Assembly: GCF_042685105.1 (NCBI RefSeq)
Contig: NZ_JBHUMO010000056.1
Span: forward strand, 62,001-126,000
Direction: 5' to 3'
DNA: 64,000 nucleotides
Source of the DNA: Enterococcus_G camelliae
GTDB lineage: Bacteria > Bacillota > Bacilli > Lactobacillales > Enterococcaceae
The position numbers and the translations under genes were made by a program. Below are positions 45,443-54,343 of the stretch, piece by piece (positions within the stretch are counted from its first letter, which is position 1; every line of letters begins with the position of its first letter). Below the pieces are notes generated by a model that had not been told where the DNA came from, searched no databases, and was given only the letters and a program-made list of their open reading frames with translations.

Positions 45443-45526
45443 GTCATAAAAGTAACGTGTTAGTTAATTAGTAGAAAAAAGCGCTTGAATTTGAGCAACA
45501 ATCTAGGCATGAAAATGGAGATATGC

Positions 45527-45551
45527 TACACTTTACTTATCAAGTGATAAG
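45527..45551 (+). promoter_or_regulatory. Extended -10 with palindromic operator before DUF2177 gene
   Basis: TGC-TACACT (TACACT 45527-45532) is followed by the perfect inverted repeat CTTATCA-AG-TGATAAG at 45536-45551, over the expected start site. It would bring the DUF2177-FakAB-DUF1295 genes under a repressor. Confidence 0.6.
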
Positions 45552-45563
45552 GGGGAGAAAGGC

Positions 45564-45971
45564 ATGTCACAATTTTTCAAATTATTTTTAACAAGTGCGA
45601 TTGTCTTTTTGATTTTTGACTTATTTTGGTTGTTGGTGGTATCGAAAAAAATGTATCAACATTTTATTGGACAACTAATGGGAGAAGTAAAATTGGCTCC
45701 AGCAGTGATTTTTTATGTGCTTTATGTGATAGGTGTTGTCTTTTTCGTATTATTACCAGGAGTCGAAAAACAGAGTATTCTTTATACAATCGGTGCGGGA
45801 GCATTATTTGGGTTGATTTGTTATGCAACGTACGATTTGACAAATTTAGCCACGCTTAAAGATTGGCCAGTGAAGATGACGATTATCGACCTTGCTTGGG
45901 GGACTGGTGTAACCGCTGTGACGTCGGCAATTGTTTATATGATCCAAGCGAATTTTTTTAAGGGAATGTGA
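45564..45971 (+). CDS. DUF2177 membrane protein
   Basis: 135 residues, four membrane helices. The family motifs DLFWLLVVSKKMYQ, GLICYATYDLTNLATLKDW and DLAWGTGVTAVTS are clear. DUF2177 genes recur in light-induced clusters with photolyases in other bacteria, as I recall, which fits the neighbourhood. Biochemical role unknown. GGGGGAG upstream; the next gene begins six bases after the stop. Confidence 0.85.
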   Translation: MSQFFKLFLTSAIVFLIFDLFWLLVVSKKMYQHFIGQLMGEVKLAPAVIFYVLYVIGVVFFVLLPGVEKQSILYTIGAGALFGLICYATYDLTNLATLKDWPVKMTIIDLAWGTGVTAVTSAIVYMIQANFFKGM

Positions 45972-45976
45972 ATGAA

Positions 45977-47758
45977 ATGAAAGAATCAGAAGGAACCAAG
46001 TTACTCGAAGGTTTTTTGAATGGGGCTAAAGAAGTTGTCAATCAAAAACAAGAATTGAATCGAATCAACGTATTTCCTGTAGCTGATGGAGATACTGGGA
46101 GTAACTTGGCTGCTTTGATGCAAACGATCTTAGACCAAGTTTCCATACAAACAAACAGCATCAAAGATGGATTGAACCAATTATCAGAAGCGGCAATGAT
46201 GGGTGCTAGAGGAAATTCGGGTATGATCTTTGCTCAATATTTTTATGGGTTAAGTACTAGCTATGATGATGCACTCGTAGCAGAAAAAGCACTTGTTTAT
46301 GCAGCACAGGAAGCGTCAAAAAAAGCATATCAAGCTGTCTTGGAACCAAAAGAAGGTACGATTTTATCAGTTATGCATGTGTGGTCAGAACATCTCGTTG
46401 AGCAGATCGAACACGGAAATACCCTGATTGAGGCGTTGACGGTTGCAAAAAGACAGACTAAAGCAGCGTTGGAACAGACACAGTTCCAAATGGCTGTACT
46501 GAAAAAGAATAAATTAGTCGATGCAGGTGCAAAAGGATTTTATTATTTTATTGCCGGTCTAACCGAATATTTTTGTAATGGGGATGTCTCTCACTATGAA
46601 AAGATGCAAGTAGATCAACAGGAAGCAATCGAAGAACATTTTCTAAGCGAGGCACCTAGATATCGTTATTGTTCAGAATTTTTAGTCAAACAGTTGACGA
46701 TAGAATTTGACACATTTAAAGCACAACTGGCACACTATGGTGATTCTTTGGTTTTGATTGGTGATCAAACACAAGTAAAGATACATATCCACACTAGTGA
46801 ACCTGCACGATTGATGTCTTATTTAGTATCTAATGGTCAAGTGACGTATCAAAAAGTCGACGATATGCAATTGCAATATCAAATTGGACAAAACGCAAAA
46901 GCAAAAATTGCGATTGTAACCGATTCGATCGCAGACTTACCAAAAGATTTCAGCTTGGAACATCAAGTACATGTGTTACCGATGAATCTTTTACTAGATG
47001 AAGAAACATTTTTAGACAAATTGACTATCGAACCAGATTATTTACAGCAACGACTAAAAATAGCTAAAAGTATGAGTACTGCGCAACCGAATATAAAAAC
47101 GGTCGATGCCTTGCTTTCGTTTTTAGAAGGGAAATATGATCATGTGTTGGTTATCAGTGTAGCGGCTAAATTAAGTGGAACGTATCAATTGGTCACCCAA
47201 CGCATAAAAGAAAAACAGCTCTCTTCTAACTGGATTCAAGTAATCGATTCGAAGCTCAATTCGATTGCCCAAGGATTACTTGTCAAACGAGCCGTAGAGT
47301 TAGTTGAGGCAGATAAATCATTTGAAACTGTCGTGAATGAATTGCAGTCCTTGCGTGAACGTATTTTTATATATGTAGCAGTAGCGGATTTAGATCCGAT
47401 GATTCAATCTGGCAGAATTCCCCAATTCTTAGGAAAAATCGCTCAAAAAGCCTCTGTTCATCCAATCGTCAGTCTAAATGAAGAAGGCGATGGCAAGTTG
47501 ATTGGCGCTTCTTTGAGTCAAAAACAAAGTTTGAAAAAAATCACAAAAAAGGTCAGCAGATTTGCTAACAAACAGCGTTTAGAAGCAGTTTATGTCACAC
47601 ATGTGTTTAATGAACAAGCAGCACTTGATTGGAAAACGAGCTTAAACGCACGAGCGATACCAGTCGATGCGATCGTAGAAAGCTCAGCAGCGATTGCGAT
47701 CAGTGCGGGACAATCAAGTTTAGCGATCGCCGGGGTATTAAAGGAGGAAGAAAAATGA
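45977..47758 (+). CDS. DhaL/FakA-like plus DegV/FakB-like fusion protein
   Basis: 593 residues. The N-terminal DhaL ATP-binding domain (about 5-200) has NVFPVADGDTGSNL and MMGARGNSGMIFAQ. A middle FakA-like domain (about 220-300) has YCSEFLVKQ and VKIHIHTSEPA. The C-terminal DegV fatty-acid-binding domain (about 310-590) has IVTDSIADLPKDF, MSTAQP, ISVAAKLSGTYQ and SGRIPQFLGK. In most Firmicutes the fatty acid kinase is two proteins, FakA and FakB; here both halves sit in one chain. It may phosphorylate a specific acyl chain for membrane lipids. ATG 45977 is preferred; GTG 45968 is possible. Confidence 0.82.
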   Translation: MKESEGTKLLEGFLNGAKEVVNQKQELNRINVFPVADGDTGSNLAALMQTILDQVSIQTNSIKDGLNQLSEAAMMGARGNSGMIFAQYFYGLSTSYDDALVAEKALVYAAQEASKKAYQAVLEPKEGTILSVMHVWSEHLVEQIEHGNTLIEALTVAKRQTKAALEQTQFQMAVLKKNKLVDAGAKGFYYFIAGLTEYFCNGDVSHYEKMQVDQQEAIEEHFLSEAPRYRYCSEFLVKQLTIEFDTFKAQLAHYGDSLVLIGDQTQVKIHIHTSEPARLMSYLVSNGQVTYQKVDDMQLQYQIGQNAKAKIAIVTDSIADLPKDFSLEHQVHVLPMNLLLDEETFLDKLTIEPDYLQQRLKIAKSMSTAQPNIKTVDALLSFLEGKYDHVLVISVAAKLSGTYQLVTQRIKEKQLSSNWIQVIDSKLNSIAQGLLVKRAVELVEADKSFETVVNELQSLRERIFIYVAVADLDPMIQSGRIPQFLGKIAQKASVHPIVSLNEEGDGKLIGASLSQKQSLKKITKKVSRFANKQRLEAVYVTHVFNEQAALDWKTSLNARAIPVDAIVESSAAIAISAGQSSLAIAGVLKEEEK

Positions 47759-48528
47759 TGTATGGGATTGTTGCATTTGCATTACTCATCTATTTTATTT
47801 GTTGGTTTATTATTTCAAAAGGTAAACGCAAGTATTCGTTAGTCGATATTGCTTGGGGTGGGGGGTTCGTTGTAGTAGCTTGGGTCGGTTTGATTGCTAC
47901 AGATTTGATTACATTACAACAATTAGCCATTTTAGTACTCGTGACATTATGGGGTGTAAGATTATTTACCCATCTTGCTCGTCGCAATTGGAACAAGCCA
48001 GAAGACTATCGCTATGTGAACATGCGTAAACGCTGGGGGACAAAATATGTCGATATCAAAGCGTTCTTAAATGTATTCGTCTTGCAAGGCGTATTATTAT
48101 TTATTATTGCGCTACCGATCACGTATACATTTGCTAACCCAAATGAATCCATGATGTGGTGGCAATGGCTTGGCGTTTTGATTTGGTTGATTGGCTTTAT
48201 TTTTGAAGTTGGCGGCGATCGTCAATTAGAACAGTTCAAAAAAAATCCACAGAATAAAGGCAAATTACTAACAAGTGGTTTTTGGTCGGTAACACGTCAT
48301 CCAAATTACTTTGGTGAAGCCGTTTGTTGGTGGGGTGTATTTTTAGTTGCGCTGACAAGTTGGTCGACATTATGGCTGATTTTAAGTCCAATCTGTATTA
48401 CATTGTTGTTATTATTTGTTTCAGGAGTTCCATTATTAGAAAAGAAATACCATGATCGTCAAGACTTTAAAGAATATGCAGCACATACTGCAAAATTCTT
48501 TCCAATTATTGGGAAAAAAGGGCTATAA
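47755..48528 (+). CDS. DUF1295 / steroid-reductase-like membrane protein
   Basis: 257 residues with about six membrane helices. The C-terminal ICMT/5-alpha-reductase-like core is GFWSVTRHPNYFGEAVCWWG and SGVPLLEKKYHDRQDFKEYAAHT. LVDIAWGGGF near the N-terminus is typical of DUF1295. The family probably acts on lipids or polyisoprenoids, by reduction or methylation; the substrate here is unknown. It overlaps the FakAB-like stop by ATGA, and AGGAGG lies upstream. Confidence 0.87.
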   Translation: MMYGIVAFALLIYFICWFIISKGKRKYSLVDIAWGGGFVVVAWVGLIATDLITLQQLAILVLVTLWGVRLFTHLARRNWNKPEDYRYVNMRKRWGTKYVDIKAFLNVFVLQGVLLFIIALPITYTFANPNESMMWWQWLGVLIWLIGFIFEVGGDRQLEQFKKNPQNKGKLLTSGFWSVTRHPNYFGEAVCWWGVFLVALTSWSTLWLILSPICITLLLLFVSGVPLLEKKYHDRQDFKEYAAHTAKFFPIIGKKGL

Positions 48529-48545
48529 GTTTAGCCTTTTTTTTC
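48514..48545 (+). terminator. Weak terminator before hrtB copy 2
   Basis: AAAGGGCTA pairs with TAGCCTTT with one bulge, then T. The stem includes the end of the DUF1295 gene, so some read-through into the next module is likely. Confidence 0.55.
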
Positions 48546-48566
48546 TACCAAAAAGGGGGAAAATCG

Positions 48567-49634
48567 ATGTTTTTAGCATTAAATGAAATCAAACATTCTA
48601 AATTACGTTACACATTAGTCATTGGTGTGATGTTTTTAATTGCCTATCTGGTCTTTTTTTTGACAGGATTAGCTTACGGATTAGCCCAAGAAAATCGAAT
48701 GGGAATCGATAAATGGCAAGCAGATAATATTTTATTATCCAGTGAAGCCAATGATAATTTGAATATGTCGATGATCGATCCTAAAGATTTTGATAAGGTT
48801 GATGTCAAAGACAAGGCTGAATTGTCACAACTTTCTGGTATCGTCTATCGTGAAGGGGATAAATCAGAAAAAGAAAATGTCAGTTTCTTTGGAATCAATC
48901 CAGATCAGTTTATTACTCCAGAAGTTACAGAAGGAAAATTATTTACAAAAGATAATGAGGTCGTTGCCGATGAAAGTTTAAAAATCAATGCAGGGTATAA
49001 AATCGGCGATACGATCATCTTAGCAACAAATGAAGAAGAATTAACTATCACAGGATTTACAAAAAATGCAAAATTTAATGTGGCACCAATCCTGTACACA
49101 ACGCTAGATACGGTCCACAAACTAAAATACGGTGAACGTGCGCAAATGCAACCGATGAAATTAAATGCCATTGTGACAAAAGGGAAACTAACGGATGTAC
49201 CAAGTAGTTTACAACGTTTAACGATTTCAACATTTATCAATAAACTTCCGGGATATAATGCCCAAGTGTTGACTTTTGGTTTTATGATCGGCTTTTTAGT
49301 CGTCATCGCTGCAGTAGTTATTGGGATCTTCATCTATGTTTTAACGATGCAAAAAACGGCGATTTTTGGTGTGATGAAAGCCCAAGGAATCTCTAGTAGT
49401 TACATTGCCCGCTCTGTTATTGCCCAAACGTTTTTTTTAGCGGTTGTGGGTGTTGGGATCGGGTTGCTTGCTACGATCGGCTCAGGACTTATATTGCCAG
49501 AAGCGGTACCGTTTCAAAGTAATGCGTTATTTTTTGCCGCAGTCAGTATTATGATGGTTGTCGTTGCAATCATTGGAGCCTTTTTCTCAGTTCGTACTAT
49601 TGTCAAAATCGATCCATTAAAAGCCATTAGTTAG
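48567..49634 (+). CDS. HrtB-like FtsX-family ABC permease, copy 2 (intact)
   Basis: 355 residues. One N-terminal helix (YTLVIGVMFLIAYLVFFLTGLAYGL), an extracellular domain of about 190 residues, and three C-terminal helices (about 245-345), the MacB/HrtB layout. It is intact and nearly collinear with the broken copy at 43242. AAGGGGG upstream. Substrate is unknown; haem, peptides or carotenoid-related lipids are all possible, and only the family is firm. Confidence 0.85.
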   Translation: MFLALNEIKHSKLRYTLVIGVMFLIAYLVFFLTGLAYGLAQENRMGIDKWQADNILLSSEANDNLNMSMIDPKDFDKVDVKDKAELSQLSGIVYREGDKSEKENVSFFGINPDQFITPEVTEGKLFTKDNEVVADESLKINAGYKIGDTIILATNEEELTITGFTKNAKFNVAPILYTTLDTVHKLKYGERAQMQPMKLNAIVTKGKLTDVPSSLQRLTISTFINKLPGYNAQVLTFGFMIGFLVVIAAVVIGIFIYVLTMQKTAIFGVMKAQGISSSYIARSVIAQTFFLAVVGVGIGLLATIGSGLILPEAVPFQSNALFFAAVSIMMVVVAIIGAFFSVRTIVKIDPLKAIS

Positions 49635-49645
49635 GAGGAAAATAG

Positions 49646-50329
49646 ATGAGCGCGATAGAAATGAAGCACGTGACCAAGCAATTTCAGGATGGCGATGAGA
49701 CGATTCATGCGTTAAAAGAAACGAATTTTTCAGTAGATAAAGGAGAATTTGTAGCTATTATTGGACCATCGGGATCTGGAAAAAGTACATTTTTAACCAT
49801 TATCGGAGGCTTACAGAGTCCAACTTCAGGTGAAGTTTTGATCAACGGCCAACCATTTAGTCAGAAAAAAGAAAAACAACGAGCGGCTTTACGTTTTAAA
49901 GAAATCGGCTTTATTTTACAAGCATCAAATCTTGTTCCGTTTTTGACCGTCAAAGATCAATTGAAATTAGTCGATAAAGTCACGAAACAAAAAACACGGT
50001 CAGTTGGAACAGAATTATTTACTCAACTAGGCGTCGAAAAATTAGTTTCAAAATATCCAGAAGAGCTTTCAGGAGGAGAACGTCAACGAATCGCTATCAT
50101 CCGTGCTTTATATCATGATCCTACGATTATTTTAGCTGATGAGCCCACTGCAAGTTTAGATACGGAAAAAGCTTATGAAGTGGTCAAAATTTTAGCAAAA
50201 GAAACGAAAGAAAAACAAAAAGCGACGATCATGGTCACGCATGACCTCCGTTTAGTCGACTATTGTGATAAAGTTTATATAATGAAAGATGGAGAGTTAA
50301 CCGAAAAAAAAGAAAAGTCAGGTGAATAG
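49646..50329 (+). CDS. HrtA-like ABC ATP-binding protein, copy 2
   Basis: 227 residues, strongly similar to the copy at 44320 with the same motifs: GPSGSGKS, FILQASNLVPFL, LSGGERQR, LADEPTASLDTE, MVTHDLRL. It lies 11 bp after the intact permease and 3 bp before crtN, so it should share the crt transcript. That position suggests the transporter acts together with pigment production or the same stress. Confidence 0.88.
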   Translation: MSAIEMKHVTKQFQDGDETIHALKETNFSVDKGEFVAIIGPSGSGKSTFLTIIGGLQSPTSGEVLINGQPFSQKKEKQRAALRFKEIGFILQASNLVPFLTVKDQLKLVDKVTKQKTRSVGTELFTQLGVEKLVSKYPEELSGGERQRIAIIRALYHDPTIILADEPTASLDTEKAYEVVKILAKETKEKQKATIMVTHDLRLVDYCDKVYIMKDGELTEKKEKSGE

Positions 50330-50332
50330 TAC

Positions 50333-51821
50333 ATGGAAAAAATTATAGTGGTTGGAGCAGGCGTAGCAGGATTAAGTGCAGCTGTTCGTTTACAAAATCT
50401 GGGTTATGATGTTCATTTATATGAAAAAGACGTCAAGCCTGGTGGGAAAATGAATCAAATCGAAAAAAGATGGCTTTCTTTTTGACGTAGGGCCAACGAT
50501 CGTGATGATGCCCGAAATTTATCGTGAGGTGTTTGAAGTCTGCGGGAAAGATCCTGATGACTATATTCCAATGGAAAAAGTCGATCCAATGCTAGAATTG
50601 TTTTTTGCAAACGATGACTCATTGCTATTTTCAAGTGACCTTACGACGTTGACAAAAACGTTAGAAGATATCTCAGAAGAAGATGCGCAAGGCTATTTTG
50701 CCTTTTTAGCGGATATCTACAAACGATACTTGATTGCAAAAGAACACTTTATCATGAAATCGTTCCGTGGTCCGCTTGATTTTTATAATCCAAAATCGTT
50801 GTGGGCGGGTGCTCGTTTGCGTACGTTTAGTGATGCCTATTCTTCGATCTCTAAATTTGTCAAAGATGACCGCTTGCTTAAATCGCTTGCCTTTCAGACA
50901 TTGTATATCGGTGTTTCACCGTATCAAGGTCCATCACTGTATACGATTATTCCGATGATCGAGCTCTTTTATGGGGTCCATTTTATGAAAGGTGGGATGT
51001 ATACCTTAGCGAAATCATTAGACCGATTGTTCAAAGAATTAGGTGGAACAGCTCATTATGGCACACCAGTCGATGAAATCGTCATCGAACAAAAGTCTGC
51101 CAAAGGAATCCGTATTGGCCAAGAGATGATTGCAGCCGATGCTGTCGTGTGTGGAGCTGATTTTCCATATGCAATGAAGCATTTGATCCCAGACGAAAAG
51201 AAACGCGGAAAATATACTAACAAAAAAATCGATAAAATGGAGTATTCATGTTCTTGCTTCTTGATGTATCTTGGCTTAGATAAGCATTATCCAGGAGAGA
51301 CGTTACATAGTATTTATTTTGCTGAAGATTTTGAACGCAATGTGAATGATTTGTTTGAAGACGGTGTACTTCCAGAAGATCCTTCATTTTATTTGTATCA
51401 TCCAACTTTACTTGATAAAGATTTAGCACCAGAAGGCAAGGAAGGTCTATATGTCTTGATCCCAGTACCAGAAGTGTCAAAATATAATGATTGGTCAGAT
51501 CAGGCGATTCAAACGTATCGCAATAAAATTGTTGAGTTGATCCAAACGAAAACGCAATTTACAGATCTAAATGATCATATCGTGTTTGAAGAATATTACA
51601 CACCAGATAAATTCAAGCAACAATTCAATGCCTATAATGGTGCGACATTTGGGTTGAAGCCAATCTTGTCACAAAGTAATTACTATCGTCCACACAACAA
51701 ATTTGATTATGCAGAAAATCTTTATTTTTGTGGAAGTAGTACCCATCCTGGAGCGGGAGTGCCGATCATCATGCAAAGTGCTAAACTTGCAGTAGAGGAG
51801 CTGGTCAAAGATGATCAATAA
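50333..51821 (+). pseudogene. crtN: Diapophytoene desaturase CrtN, frameshifted
   Basis: The start encodes the FAD-binding GAGVAGLSAA and YEKDVKPGGKMNQIEK. Six A at 50463-50468 then shift the frame and a TGA follows at once. Removing one A restores DGFLFDVGPTIVMMPE and gives 495 residues, full CrtN length, ending in FCGSSTHPGAGVPIIMQSAKLA. CrtN desaturates diapophytoene to diaponeurosporene, the yellow C30 carotenoid. The required shift is +1, so a -1 slippery site cannot rescue it. Downstream codons are well preserved. Confidence 0.88.
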
Positions 51822-52694
51822 TCAATATACATTTTCTTCTCAGCAAACTGATTTTTTAGCTTGCGAGAAGATCATCAAGCATCATTCGAAAACGTTCTAT
51901 TTTGCTTTTTCAAAATTACCCAAAGAGCAAGCTCAAAGTATTTTTGCGATCTATGCATTTTGTAGAGAGGCAGATGACATCGTTGATTTAACTAAAGATC
52001 GCGCAAAACTAGAGGCCTTATATCAAAAATTAGTTGCATTTGAGCAAGGAAATATTCCGAACGAACCGATTTTCAGAGCGTTAGCGGTGGTTTTTCAACA
52101 CTACCCAATGGATATCGCACCATTTTATGATATGTTAGAAGGCCAAGCAAAAGATCTAGAATTCAGACAATCCAAAACATTAGATGAGTTAAAAGAGTAT
52201 GCTTATTACGTTGCAGGAAGGGGTTGATGTTATTGCCATTGCTATCACGGTATCCTGAAAAAATCCAAGAACCAGCTAAAAAATTAGGAGAAGCAATGCA
52301 AATCACTAATATTTTACATGATATTGGTGAAGATTATCGTATGGGACGGATTTATTTACCAATGGAAGACATGCTTCGCTTTGATGTTTGTCCATATGAC
52401 TTGGGTAAAACTGAACCAACAGAAGCAGTAGTGGAATTATGGGAATTTCTAGCACAAGAAGCGGAACGGTTGTACGATGAATTATTTGAAATGCTGCCAT
52501 TATTGGAAACTAAGGCACAAAAGCCTTTATATCTAGCTGCGACAGTCTACCGTGAGATTTTAATGGAGATTCGTCATAAACAATATCAAATGTTGACCAA
52601 ACGGCAATCGGTCAGCCGATTTAGAAAGTTGGAGTTATTTCAACAAGCGACCAAACAAGTTGCGCGCCTGATAGCAGGTGAGGCGAATGTATGA
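51811..52694 (+). pseudogene. crtM: Diapophytoene (dehydrosqualene) synthase CrtM, frameshifted
   Basis: Head-to-head condensation enzyme for two farnesyl diphosphates. The first Asp motif DDIVD is in FCREADDIVD, and the second DIGED in NILHDIGEDYRMGRIYLP. After YAYYVAG the frame breaks at about 52217-52222. The expected Thr/Ser-Val-Gly before LMLLP is short by four bases, and a TGA results. With four bases restored the protein is 295 residues. The lesion is not in a homopolymer, so sequencing error is less likely. It overlaps crtN by 11 bp. Confidence 0.88.
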
Positions 52695-53247
52695 AGAAAT
52701 CTTAGATGTAGCAGAAGAATTATTTATGGTCCAAGGCTATCGAGCGACGTCCACAAGGCAGATTACCGAAAAATTAGGTGTGACACAACCAACGTTGTAT
52801 TATCATTTTAAGAAAAAAGAAGATATCTATTATCATGTGATGTTGCGTTTATCCGCAACTGTTGAAGCGCAGTTGCGGATTATCGCGAATGACGAAGCTC
52901 TACCAGCTGAAAAAAAAATCTTACATATGGCTTTATTCCTACAGCAAAAACATCCATTTAATCTTTTTGTGATGATGCATGATATCCAACATTCTTTATC
53001 CAAAGAAATGTCACAGAAACTATACCGATTGTGGACGACTTCTTATAAAACACCATTTATAGAGTTATTAGAACAAGCGGAATTTCATTTAAAATCAGAA
53101 ATTGATCCGACATTTGCTGTCAGTCAATTATTTATCTTGATTGCTGCTTATTTAGAGACACCGAACCGACAAAGCGATTTAGCTAAAAGTGTTCAGGTAT
53201 TTTTATATGGTGTTATGGCAACAGAAATTAAAGAGCAGAGGGAGTAG
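52687..53247 (+). CDS. TetR-family regulator (island regulator 2)
   Basis: 186 residues. The DNA-binding domain has GYRATSTRQITEKLGVTQPTLYYHFKKKEDIYYHV (about 19-53), a strong match to TetR family. The ATG at 52687 lies inside the crtM end, after GGTGAGG. It is co-transcribed with crtNM and may control it, possibly through the palindrome at 45536 or the operator at 42592; which one is unknown. Confidence 0.87.
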   Translation: MYEEILDVAEELFMVQGYRATSTRQITEKLGVTQPTLYYHFKKKEDIYYHVMLRLSATVEAQLRIIANDEALPAEKKILHMALFLQQKHPFNLFVMMHDIQHSLSKEMSQKLYRLWTTSYKTPFIELLEQAEFHLKSEIDPTFAVSQLFILIAAYLETPNRQSDLAKSVQVFLYGVMATEIKEQRE

Positions 53248-53251
53248 AGAA

Positions 53252-53368
53252 ATGAAAAAGTGGCCCCGTTGGAAAAAAATTGTTGGAATTGTTGTGTTTG
53301 TACTACTCGTTGTAGTCATTGCCAGTACAGTTTTTATCCAAAAGAGTCGGTATCCTGCAACAGTAGAA
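53252..53368 (+). pseudogene. Membrane-anchored protein truncated by IS1216
   Basis: 39 codons remain: a basic start (MKKWPRWKK), one membrane helix (about 10-29) and a short extracellular stretch (QKSRYPATVE). The frame then runs into the IS terminal repeat. The 3' part is not found beyond the IS, where sequence is unrelated. It follows tetR by 4 bp and would have been the last gene of the crt unit. The original family cannot be named from this fragment. Confidence 0.75.
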
Positions 53369-54178
53369 GGGTTCTGTTGCAAAGTTTTAAATAAAGAATA
53401 AAATCCCTTACGGTATCTATGATTCAAGCTGGGATTCCCAATAATACCTTGATTTCAGTACAGACCGAAAACCCGAAGAGAGTGCCTTCTTTTCGGGTTT
53501 TCTTATATAATCCTCGGATGGCTTCCATGCCTTTAATCGTGGTAGAGGCAGTGCGTAAACTTCGATAGAATTTATTGCGTCTCTTTACTGGACGATGGTC
53601 TTGTTCAATCAAATTATTCAGGTATTTAATGGTACGATGTTCTGTCCCTTGATAAAAGCCGTATTCTTTTAGTTTCTTAAAGGCACTTGTAATAGAGGGG
53701 GCTTTATCTGTGACTACAACCTTCAGTTCATCAAACTGCTTCACTAACCGCTTAAGAAAAGCATAGGCTGCTTGTGTGTCCCGTTTTTTACGTAACCAAA
53801 TATCCAAGGTTAAACCATCTGCATCGATGGCTCGATACAAATAATGCCATTTTCCTTTAATTTTGATGTACGTTTCATCCATTTTCCATGAATAAAAAGA
53901 TTTTTTATTTTTCTTTTTCCAAATTTGATAGAGTAGTTTGCCATATTCTTGCACCCAACGATAAATTGTCGTATGAGAAACGTTAATGCCACGATCATAT
54001 AAGATTTCTTGAACTTCACGATAGCTAAGGTTATAACGAAGATAGTAGCCCACGGCTACAATAATCACATCCTGCTGAAATTGCTTTCCTTTAAAATGAC
54101 TCATCGTCATTCCTCCTGCTATCTTTTTCTATTATTCTACCTTATCTGATAGTAGATTTAAAACTTTGCAACAGAACC
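53369..54178 (-). mobile_element. IS1216-like insertion sequence (IS6 family), 810 bp
   Basis: Identical 23-bp terminal inverted repeats beginning GGTTCTGTTGCAAAG are at 53369-53391 and 54156-54178, enclosing one transposase gene. The flanking 8-mers (53361-53368 and 54179-54186) are different, so there is no target duplication. That indicates that the copy arose by, or later took part in, an IS6-type deletion or cointegrate event, and the island's right end was probably lost. Confidence 0.93.
53424..54104 (-). CDS. IS6-family transposase
   Basis: 226 residues, the usual IS1216 length. The DDE triad is visible: Asp in WKMDETYIK, Asp in VVVTDKAPS and Glu in NLIEQDHRPVKRR. The N-terminal HTH (YREVQEILYDRGINVSHTTIYRWV) is intact. 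ATG 54104 is chosen because AGGAGG lies 7 nt upstream; the ATG at 54110 is too close. The gene looks functional and differs at scattered positions from the IS1216 protein I remember, so it may be a close relative. Confidence 0.93.
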   Translation of the reverse strand: MSHFKGKQFQQDVIIVAVGYYLRYNLSYREVQEILYDRGINVSHTTIYRWVQEYGKLLYQIWKKKNKKSFYSWKMDETYIKIKGKWHYLYRAIDADGLTLDIWLRKKRDTQAAYAFLKRLVKQFDELKVVVTDKAPSITSAFKKLKEYGFYQGTEHRTIKYLNNLIEQDHRPVKRRNKFYRSLRTASTTIKGMEAIRGLYKKTRKEGTLFGFSVCTEIKVLLGIPA

Positions 54179-54245
54179 TTTGAGATGACCTAAGTTGATA
54201 CGATAAGGAATTTTCCCAAGAAAATCGACAGCTGCTAGTTATCAG

Positions 54246-54275
54246 TTGTTCTAAAATATGAATTATTGATAGAAT
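54246..54275 (+). promoter_or_regulatory. Promoter for membrane protein-hydrolase pair
   Basis: TTGTTC (54246-54251) and TAGAAT (54270-54275) with 18-bp spacing. Confidence 0.5.
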
Positions 54276-54343
54276 GAGTAGAGACATAGCAAAAGGCAAC
54301 GAAATATTGTGAAAAAGAAAGCAAATAAAAAAGAGGTGAGGCA

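Noticed and set aside
50462..50470. Programmed -1 frameshift at the A6-G run of crtN
   Set aside because: The intact reading frame needs a +1 change (skipping one A); a -1 slip leads into the third frame. A real one-base insertion explains it better.
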